Assembly: GCF_003086295.3 (NCBI RefSeq)
Contig: NC_092048.1
Location: 109,074,276-109,138,275 of the forward strand
Origin: Arachis hypogaea
Lineage: Eukaryota; Streptophyta; Magnoliopsida; Fabales; Fabaceae
DNA length: 64,000 nt
Direction: 5' to 3'
The notes beneath the pieces are model-generated. The model ran no database searches. It worked only from the letters and a program-made list of their open reading frames with translations, and was not told where the DNA came from. Within the stretch, counting starts at the first letter, position 1; every line of letters starts with the position of its first letter. Shown one piece after another: positions 55,598-64,000 of this stretch. Made by a program: the position numbers and the translations under genes.

Positions 55598-55724
55598 CAT
55601 GACAAGTTTTGACGAGTGAGTGTGGGGGGCTTTGGCTATCATCCCTATCGTCAAAGGCAAAACCGTGAGGCCTTGTGTGCTAAAGCGGACAATATCATGC
55701 TAGCGGGTAGTCTGGGCTGTTACA
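55593..55724 (+). repeat. 3' part of the TRIM-like LTR, plus orientation
   Basis: Reverse complement of 52706-52835 with roughly 90 % identity by eye, ending ...GGGCTGTTACA next to the primer site of the plus-strand gag-pol. It replaces the expected end of the 5' LTR. Confidence 0.75.
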
Positions 55725-55725
55725 A

Positions 55726-55737
55726 TGGTATCAGAGT
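55726..55737 (+). other. tRNA-Met-type primer binding site of element K, plus orientation
   Basis: TGGTATCAGAGT starts two bases after the LTR-like end. The 200 bp that follow, up to the gag ATG, are an untranslated leader without an ORF. Confidence 0.8.
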
Positions 55738-55939
55738 AGTTCATTCCTGTAGAGCCTGAGGGACGGACTGACTATGCTTCTGTGCATTCTCTGTATGTGT
55801 GTTATGTGCAGTTAGTATATCTACTTGATATAGTTGGCATAAACATTCATGAGCATGCATTTGGGACTTTGAAGCACTAAACTTCCGATATTGAGACTGA
55901 TAAACTTAATATCAATTGTTTGGTGTGTATAGGAACCAG

Positions 55940-58900
55940 ATGGCGTCTCGTGTACGCGGTCGAGGCCGTGGGAGAGGTCGTACTAATGCTCGTGTGTCAG
56001 AGATTAATCCTAATGACCCGGTGAACTTTATGACTGCGTTGGAGAACATGGCTGCTGCTATGCAAGCCACTGCTGAGGCTCTTGGTCAACAGATGAACAA
56101 CCATGGTAATGACAGAAATGGAGCTCAGGGACCAATGGAGATCAGAACTTTCGCTGTGTTGGTGAACAAGTGTGGGGTTGCTGAAGAGTGTGTGAAGAGG
56201 GCAGCCGCTGAGAAAGGAAGTCACAAAGGATCATTTTCACAGAACCGAGGGAAGAGCTTTGCACCTAGAGGTCCGCCTTTCAAGAGGGGGGGTTCCTTTA
56301 GGAGGCCCAACAACAACAACTCCCAAGGGAAAAGGTTTAGGAAGCAGCTTCAGAATGATCAAGCTTGTACTAGGTGTGGAAGTCACCATTCGGGAGCACC
56401 ATGCAAGGCCGGATGGGGTTTGTGCTACAATTGTGGAAAGGTATGACATAAGCTCCCAAGGTGTCCGGAAAAGCAGAAACAAGGTGCCGAGGAGCGCATC
56501 AGACTGGTCGGGTGTTCACCACCTCAGCTAGGGGTGCAGAGGGATCCGAGACACTCATTCGAGGTAACTGTGAAATGGATGGACAAATTTTAAATACTTT
56601 ATTTGATTCGGAAGCATCGCATTCATTCATTGCATTTGAGAAAGCCCATGAGTTAGGATTGAAGATCGTAACCTTAGGTTATGACCTAAAAGTGTATAAT
56701 GCTACCCATGAGGCCATGGTAACTAGGCTAGGATGCCCGAAATTTTTTTTTAGGTTCAAGCAGCGTGATTTTGTCTATAATTTAATCTACTTATTGATGA
56801 TCGGTCTTGATCTTATCTTGGGATTGGACTGGTTATCTGAGAACCATGTCCTGCTTGATTGTTCTACAAAGTCGGTGTACTTTATGCCGGAAGATACAAA
56901 CGGGCCGGTCGTGGTGAATAATTATTACTTGAATTCGATAATGGTGAACTGTTCTGGAATCGAATGTCAGGGTATCCTGTTGTTACCCGCTGATGTTTCG
57001 GGTGATGACCAAAGGTTGGATCAAATTCCGGTAGTGTGTGAGTTTTCGGAAGTGTTTCCCGATGATATTGAGGAATTTCCACCTAATCGAGAGGTCGAGT
57101 TTGCTATTGAATTGGTGCCTAGGGTGGGACCAATCTCAAGTGCTCCTTATAGAATGTCACTGTTAGAGATGGCCGAGCTAAAGTCTCAGTTAGACGAATT
57201 GTTGGGTAAGGACTTTATCCGACCAAGTGTTTCCCTGTGGGGTGCTCCAGTGTTACTGGTAAAGAAGAAAGATGGAAGTATGCGACTCTGTGTGGATTAC
57301 AGGCAGCTGAACAAGGTCACCATAAAGAATAAGTACCCATTGCCGAGAATTTGTTAATCTCATGGATCAGTTACAAGGAGCTGGGGTTTTCTCCAAGATC
57401 GATTTGCGATCCGGTTATCACCAGATAAGGGTGAGGGGTGAGGATATCCCTAAGACCACTTTCAGGACTCGTTATGGTCATTACGAGTACACTGTAATGT
57501 CCTTTGGGTTGACGAACGCTCCTGCAGTATTCATGGATTACATGAATAGAGTGTTCCGTCCGTTTCTGGATAAATTCGTTGTTGTCTTCATTGACGACAT
57601 ACTAATTTACTCCAAGACTGAAGAAGAGCATGCGAAACACTTGAGGACCGTGTTGCAAATTCTAAAGGAGGAGAAACTCTATGCGAAACTGTCTAAGTGT
57701 GAGTTTTGGAAAGATGAGATAAAGTTTTTGGGTCACATGGTGAGTAAAAAGGGAATAGCCGTAGATCCAACTAAGATGGAAGCTGTGATGGATTGGAGGC
57801 AACCAACCACAGTAACTGAGATAAGGAGTTTTCTGGGCTTAATTGGCTATTACCGAAGGTTCATCAAAGGCTTTTCGCAATTAGCCTTGTCGTTGACAAA
57901 ATTAACCCGCAAAGACACTCCGTTTGTTTGGACTCCTGAGTGTGAGGAAAGCTTTCAGGCATTGAAGAAAAAGTTGACCACTGCACCTGTGTTAGTGTTA
58001 CCTGAGCCGAACGAACCATTTGAGGTGTACTGTGATGCCTCACTAAAGGGTCTAGGATGCGTGCTGATGCAGCATCATAATGTGGTGGCGTATGCCTCAC
58101 GACAGTTGAGACCTCATGAAGTTAGTTACCATACGCACGATTTGGAACTCGCTGCGGTCGTGTTTGCCTTGAAGGTGTGGAGGCATTATCTCTATGGGAT
58201 TAAGTTCCAAGTCTTCTCTGATCACAAGAGCTTGAAATATCTCTTTGATCAGAAAGAGCTTAATATGAGGCAAAGGAGGTGGATGGAATTATTGAAGGAC
58301 TACGACTTTGAGTTGAATTACCATCCGGGAAAGGCAAATGTAGTGGCAGATGCGTTAAGTCGGAAGTCGTTATATGCAGCTTGGATGATGTTTCAAGAGG
58401 AGAAGTTGCTCAAGGGATTCAAGAATCTAAAAATTGGTGCTCGAGAAGTATCTGGAACCTTGTGTTTGAGCCGATTAGAAATCTCGAGTGATTTTAAGTC
58501 CGAGCTCCTAAAGGCTCATGAAAATGATGAAGCGTTATGGAAGGTGTTACCGGCTATCGAGCAAGGAAAACAGTGGAGAGTGTCGGAAGAAAAAGATGGG
58601 TTATGGAGATTCAAGGGAAGGATCATTGTGCCAGATGTTGGCACTTTGAGGGAAGATATCTTAAAGGAGGCACACAAAAGCGGATTCTCCATTCACCCGG
58701 GAAGTACTAAGATGTACCATGATTTAAAGGCGATGTTTTGGTGGCCAGGTATGAAGAATGATGTGGCAAAATATGTTTCAAAGTGCTTAACTTTCCAAAA
58801 GGTAAAGATTGAACATCAAAGACCTTCTGGGATGTTGCAACCTTTAGAGGTTCCCAATGGAAGTGGGAAAGTATTGCAATGGACTTTGTGTCGGGATTGC

Positions 58901-59989
58901 CAAGGACTAGGACTGGTTTTGATGCTATCTGGGTGATGGTGGACCGACTGATGAAGTCAGCTCACTTTTTGCCCATTCGGATGACTTACACCCTTGAGGA
59001 GCTAGCTCGGTTATACATAAAGGAGATTGTGAGACTCCATGGTGTACCTGCTACTATAATCTCTGATAGAGATCCTCGTTTCACTTCGAGGTTCTGGGGT
59101 GCATTTCAGAAAGCTTTTGGAACCCGATTAAACTTGAGTACAGCGTACCATCCTCAAACAGATGGTCAATCCGAGGGGACGATCCAAACACTAGAGGATA
59201 TGTTGAGAGCTTGTGTTTTGGACCAACCGGTGAGTTGGGATCGGTATATGCCGTTAGTGGAGTTTGCATACAATAATAGTTACCATGCGAGTATCAGAAT
59301 GGCTCCGTATGAGGCCTTGTATAGTAGGAAATGTCAATCTCCGCTATGTTGGTATGAAGCTGGGGAGAAGGGCTTGTTGGGGCCGGAGATGATAGCTGAG
59401 ACCACTGAACAAGTCAAGAAAATCTGAGATAGAATGCTTACGGCGCAGAGTCGCCAGACGAGTTACGCCGATCAAAGGCGGAAGCCCTTGGAATTTGAGG
59501 GAGGAGATCATGTTTTCCTGAAGGTTACTCCGACCATAGGAGTAGGTAGGGCGATTAAAGCGAAGAAGTTGAATCCTCGATACATTGGTCCATTTCAGAT
59601 CCTGGAGAGGATTGGACCGGTGGCGTATCGGATGGCTCTACCACCACATCTTTCGAACCTGCACGACGTGTTTCACGTGTCACAGCTTCGGAAGTACACT
59701 CCTAATGCTAGCCATGTGTTAGAACCTGAATCGGTTCAGTTAAGGGAAGATTTAACGCTTCCAGTGGCTCCAGTTAGAATTGATGATACTAGTTCGGTTG
59801 CGTGAAAAAGAGGTTTCATTAGTCAAAGTGGCTTGGAGTCGAGGCAGTGTTGAGGAACACACTTGGGAACTTGAGTCGGAGATGCGAACGAATTATCCGC
59901 ACTTATTCTCAGGTAATTGGATTCGAATTTTGTGGGTAAAATTTTCAATTAGGTGGGTAGGATGTAAGACCCGGTTAATTAACAGCTAA
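55940..59989 (+). pseudogene. Gag-pol of element K (Tekay/Del-type chromovirus), heavily disrupted
   Basis: ATG 55940 (MASRVRGRGRGRGRTN). The gag core between about residues 75 and 85 is missing: the N-terminus joins directly to the EIRTF...LVNK end of gag. The zinc knuckle CTRCGSHHSGAPC...CYNCGKV follows, with a TGA at 56444. The protease has LFDSEAS, against the expected DTGA. RT has FIDDIL (57587-57601). The RNase H shows VYCDAS and DALSRK. The integrase zinc region reads CLTF, having lost its last Cys, while the DDE positions are visible. Frameshifts lie near 57355, 58855 and 59800, with an in-frame TGA at 59425. Confidence 0.88.
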
Positions 59990-62900
59990 TTAACCCATAA
60001 ATGAGAATTTATTCTAGAAAGCCAAAAATGTTATTTTTATGGCTAAATGTGATAGAGGAGAGTGAGACGAGAATTTCGGTACCAATTTTATAGAAAACGG
60101 ACCAAGATTGGACCGAACGGGCCAAACCGGTCCAACCGGATCCAAAGTGGGCCCTTGGCCCAACTAAACTAAACCAAAACCCTAGTTTTCAGCACTCTCT
60201 CTCCTCACAACACACAAACACACGCTGAAATGGTGGAGAGGAAGGGAAGAACACTCTCTCAAGTTCTCTCCCTTGGTTGATCTTCAAACCACCATAACTT
60301 TTGAGCTAGAGCTCCGATCGTCGCACCGTTTGTGGCCACGCGTTCACCGCGGAAAGCTCTACAAAATCCATACAATCAATCTTAAGGTAAGCCACGTTTT
60401 GCTCTTCGAAATTCCAGCCCTTGTTTTCGAGTTTCATGGATGAAATGTTGAGATTTTGGGCTCTTTGATGTTATAGGACCCAACTCCCTTGAAGGAGAAG
60501 GTTAATCTTGTCTCCTTGGACCTTGGAGGTGGTAAGATTCTCAACCCTAGTGTAATTTGTTGTTCTATGATGTTGGGTATTGAGATGTTATGTATGGGTA
60601 TGATGATTGTGGCTTAGGTTGTGTATATGTGAATATTGAAGCTTGATTGGTGATTTTGAAAAGCTTAGGAGAGGGTTTTGTGTGATAAAATCTGTTCTTG
60701 GAGGTGTTGAGACCTTGAGAGCTTGTGGACAAGTGGTTTGGAAGTGCTCCGGTTGAGCTTGGGAAATTGGCTAAGGTGTATGGTTTCGGTTTCTCGTATC
60801 TAATATGTAATGTGGTAGGAAATACTTAGGCTAGAGGCCTTAAGATAGGCATTAAATTGATGATGTTGTTGATTGGTTGAGATATATGATGTGATCATAT
60901 ATGTGATTATGAATATTGATACCTTGGTTGTGTGATGTATGAGAAAATGCATGTTGTGATATATGCTTGATGAATGATTAAGGTTGAATTGGTGGGTGGT
61001 ACCATGTTGATGGTGAGTATGATGATAATTATATATAATGATGGTTGATTGGAAATGGTATTATTGGAAATTGGGATGAGGAAGGATGTATGATATGATA
61101 TTGTGTTTGTCCTTTAGCCATTTGATTGAGAAGTGTTAAAATGGTTGGATGTGATTTTGGAAATTTTGGTAAAATGTCATTGTGTGAGTTGAGGATGGCT
61201 TGATGTTGATTTTGGTACCTTTTAATTGATTTCAAAGAAAAGGGATGAAATTGGCATGTTTTGATTGATTTTGAAAAGTGTTGAAAGTGGCTTGTTTTGA
61301 AAATGGCACTTTATGGTTTTGTATGAAAACATGGTTTTTGGGCATACTTTGATGGGACATAACTTGGACTACGGATCTTTAATTTGTGCCAAATCTATTT
61401 AGAAATGAAATTGGATCCGGGATGTCCATGCCATTCGAAGAACGGGTGAAAAACGAATTAAAATGAGAAAGTTATGTCCGTCGGAAGATTGGGGGTTGAA
61501 TCTGTAAATTCTGCAACTTTTAACTTAGAAAATTTTTTAGCAGAATGACCCTCCACGCGAAGGTGCACTTGGCGCGTACGCGCCGTTCTTCAAGAAAGCA
61601 CCATCCACGCGTGCACGTGGTGTGCGCGGGCGCGTCGATGCGCTGCACCAAATGCCCAGCTATTTTCCCGAGAGTTGTGCCAGAGTTGTGCCAGTTTTGT
61701 GCCTGGGGCGCAAGAGCACCCACGCGTACGCGTGGTTGACGCTCGCGCGTCGTTTGGCTATTTTTCAACCCGCGCGTCCGCGCATATGACGCTTGCACGT
61801 CGAAGAGATTTTGTGGCCATCCACGCGTGCGCGTAGAGTGCACATACGCGTGGCTCTGTTTTCATCCCAAAGTTGATTTTTGAGTTTTAAAAGCCAAATT
61901 TCATACTTCTAAGCCTCCGATCTCACCACCTATGTCTTGAATCATTATAATATGCCTAGCAATGAGGCAAGGGGCTAGTAAATGTGGTAACTTGCGAGTG
62001 AAGCAAGGGAAAAATGAATGATCAATGAGGATCAAAGATGATTATGTGAGATGCGGAGGATGGCGGTGGAAGTGCTTGTTGTGCCATGGGCCAAAGGGCC
62101 GTAATTGTTAATGAATTGGCTGGTTATGGATTTAACCGTGAGCTGGATGGCTAGATTATTGTCGTGTTACGGCGGAGCCATGATTAAGGCTAAGTATAAA
62201 TGCACATATGCTGTTGAATGAATTGTGAATGTTTGCACTTCCACCATCGGAGATGAGGGTTTTCCTGGGAGGAAGCAGTGGCTAGCCACCACGTGCTCCA
62301 GGTTGAGACTCGAAACTCTTGTGACCCTATGTCGTAAGTGTGGTCGGGCACTGTGAAAGGCCCAGATGAGCTCACCCCCGTAAATATTCACCAGTGAGGG
62401 TGATAGATATGGATCATAATTATGATCAAGTTTATGATGAGTATAACTCGAGTTGGGGATGCGCGACAGAGGGACAGTCCAATGGTTAGCTACCAGGACT
62501 TGTCGGGTTGGCTCTATATCTGACAGATGATATCATCAGCCACTAGAGACAGGCATTCATCATATGCATACTATATGAATTGTTTGAGATTGCCTATTTG
62601 ACTGCATATTACTTGCTAATTGTCTAAATGCCTTATCTGTTCCTATTTGTAAATCTCTTTTCTAATATAACTGTGTTTGCTATATTATACTCCTGCTGGT
62701 GGTTGGGAGGTCTGAAGGAATTGGAAAGGGAAGTATTAGTTAGACTGAAGGATCTTTAGTCAGTTGCCACTTATGGTTTACTTTGTTTATAAGCTTTGAT
62801 ATTATCTGGAGGAAGTTCTAGGATTGCCTTCGGCTTTCCTCTATTATTATGTATTATATATGTGGAAGCTGTTACCATGCTGGGGACCTCTGGTTCTCAC

Positions 62901-63397
62901 CCATGCGGATTTTGTAGTTTTCAGATGCAGGACGTGAGGTTTCTCGCTGAGGCATGCTGGAGACTTCTGGATTAGCGAAGATCCTTTGTTCTCGGGACTC
63001 TGTTTTGGTTTATATATCTTGTTTAGATATTTTTATCTCCATTAAATAATACAAACTGTGATGACTCCTCTCATAGGAGATTTTTGGAGAATAGGTTTCT
63101 GTATTTGTGTCCCTTTGGGTTTCCTTTGGGGTTTCCTTATTTTATTATATATATATATATATATATATATTGCTATGCTCGGACCGGTTATCTTCGCATC
63201 CGGATTTGAGTTTTGATATTCCCGTTTTTGACACTCTTTTGTATATATACAATCTCGCGTTAACTTATCCTTTGCTCGTTGTGTTATCCATCGGAGTGTT
63301 GCGCTTTCGAGTTGCGATTTTTGTTTTAGAGGTCGTAATACCTTTCCATCTCTGGATTATGACTTAAGCATAAGACTCTGTATGGTAGGGTGTTACA
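59963..63397 (+). repeat. 3' LTR of element K (3435 bp)
   Basis: It starts TGTAAGACCCGG after the tract AGGTGGGTAGGA and ends ...GTAGGGTGTTACA. It has a CpG-rich block of ACGCG words (61550-61870) and a (TA)n run at about 63142-63169. The last 2.57 kb are repeated inversely at 52973-55597. Confidence 0.85.
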
Positions 63398-63610
63398 GGA
63401 CGCGTGAGCCATGCGACCGCGTGGTAAGGCGTGTGCGATCAGCACCAGTCCAGCACCACTCTCGCACAACTTTCGGTCGTGCACCCTTTCTTACGTCGAT
63501 TTCCAGGTCACGCGGCCACGTGGGTGACGCGGTCGCGTGGGAGGCATTTTTTCCACATGACGCGGACGCGTCAGCGACACTTCTGCGTCGCGTGCGTGCT
63601 TCTCTTTTTT
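63398..63610 (-). repeat. CpG-rich palindrome array of element H, part 2
   Basis: Continuation of the array at 52466-52705, with words such as GACGCGGTCGCGTGG and GACGCGGACGCGTC. The first five bases are the right copy of the K target duplication. Confidence 0.8.
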
Positions 63611-63744
63611 TTTATGCAGGATGCAAAATGATATGGATGTTATGAAAAATTCTAGGTTCAATGAAATAAAATAAAATAAAACTCAAAAACAAACAAAACG
63701 AAATAAAATTAAAATTAAAATTGAAAAGGAACGATCATACCGTG

Positions 63745-63760
63745 GTGGGTTGTCTCCCAC
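63745..63760 (-). ncRNA. Conserved GGGAGRCAACCC hairpin of element H
   Basis: On the minus strand GTGGG, loop AGACAA, CCCAC. The same position relative to the array and the same loop type as in B (35888) and D (15797), with a differing but paired stem (G-C at the outer pair). Confidence 0.6.
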
Positions 63761-64000
63761 TTAGCACTTTTAGTTAAAGTCCTTAAGTTAGACATTTGGT
63801 GAGCTCCATGTTATGGTGGCTTGTGCTTGAACTCATCCAGGAATCTCCACCAATGTTTGTGATTCCAATGGCCTCTGGGATCCCAAACTAGGCACGTAAA
63901 GCCTTTGAGCAGCTTCAAACAGATTCTTAGGCTCCCGGGATGTTGGATGTCAGAACAGATTCCAGGATCCCAAACCTTGCTATTGCACCCGTCTTTGTGT
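63761..64000 (-). other. Right edge of window, internal region of element H
   Basis: No supported ORF in the last 240 bp. From the layout of B, gag-protease should end a short way beyond the edge (inference). Confidence 0.4.

Larger units (their letters stand above)
52706..63397. mobile_element. Element K: chimeric, partly inverted chromovirus-like element
   Basis: The unit starts TGTAATAGCCC and ends ...GGGTGTTACA, with flanks GGACA (52701-52705) and GGACG (63398-63402), 4 of 5 identical. Inside are a short TRIM-like LTR in minus orientation, a minus-strand tRNA-Met-type primer site, 2.6 kb of LTR in minus orientation, half of the short LTR in plus orientation, a plus primer site, a gag-pol pseudogene and a plus-oriented 3' LTR. 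Thus both outer ends are LTR 3' (U5-type) ends, which a normal element would not show. The flanking duplication suggests integration as one unit. Confidence 0.7.
48649..64000 (-). mobile_element. Element H: 3' part of a family III Athila-like element, interrupted by element K
   Basis: From left to right: 3' LTR (48649-50113), hairpin/polypurine tract, A/T-rich 3' region, a short ORF, a CpG-rich palindrome array cut by K at 52705 and resumed at 63398, then the AGACAA hairpin at 63745-63760. The element runs off the right edge, where gag-protease would be expected from the order in B. Its LTR start and 3' hairpin match element E. Left flank TCCAT (48644-48648) would be its target duplication. 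Confidence 0.8.

Overview
This window is plant nuclear DNA, most likely pericentromeric heterochromatin of a legume. The LTR starts (TGATGAGCGGATAATTTA), the LTR architecture and the tRNA-Asp-type primer sites are ones I associate with Arachis (peanut and its wild relatives). That genus call comes from recognition, not a search. I see no host protein gene, tRNA or rRNA gene. Almost everything is LTR retrotransposon, nested up to three deep.

Layout. 1-4469: 5' end of a minus-strand Athila-like element (A: gag, leader, PBS, LTR), which runs off the left edge. 4470-6974: 3' end and 3' LTR of a plus-strand element (E), which A appears to have entered. 6975-8275: 3' remnant of a Tat-lineage element (M: antisense-ORF fragment plus LTR). 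8819-9624: a non-autonomous hAT-type DNA transposon with 8-bp target-site duplications (TSDs). 10600-21513: full-length plus-strand element D (LTR, PBS, gag-pro, a second ORF, LTR), in which every reading frame is broken. 21899-48648: Tat-lineage element G (minus strand; gag end, protease, RT, two RNase H domains, integrase, antisense ORF, 3' LTR). G's 3' LTR is split by element B (21974-40748; two 1639-bp LTRs, TSD TGGAG, one intact 778-residue gag-protease ORF). B's leader in turn holds element C (25314-33366, minus strand; LTRs of 2423 and 2385 bp, TSD CTCCT, one unknown ORF). 48649-64000: minus-strand element H (same family as E), which cuts G and is itself split by a chimeric, partly inverted chromovirus-like element K (52706-63397).

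How the parts relate. A and B are one family (I), C and D share LTR termini (II), and E and H are one family (III). Families I-III carry no visible reverse transcriptase here, so they probably borrow it from relatives. G and K carry pol, but both are broken by stops and frameshifts. B looks older than C, from roughly 26 versus a dozen LTR differences by eye, which agrees with the nesting.

The most interesting signals are non-coding and shared between families. (1) A 6-8-bp hairpin with an AGGA/GGGA loop sits just upstream of the polypurine tract and often recurs once internally, with compensatory stem changes. (2) A second covarying hairpin with loop AGGCAA/AGACAA lies after the gag-protease region. 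(3) A common LTR module is followed by family-specific palindromic word arrays. (4) The chimeric element K has about 2.6 kb of LTR in inverted orientation on either side of its gag-pol.
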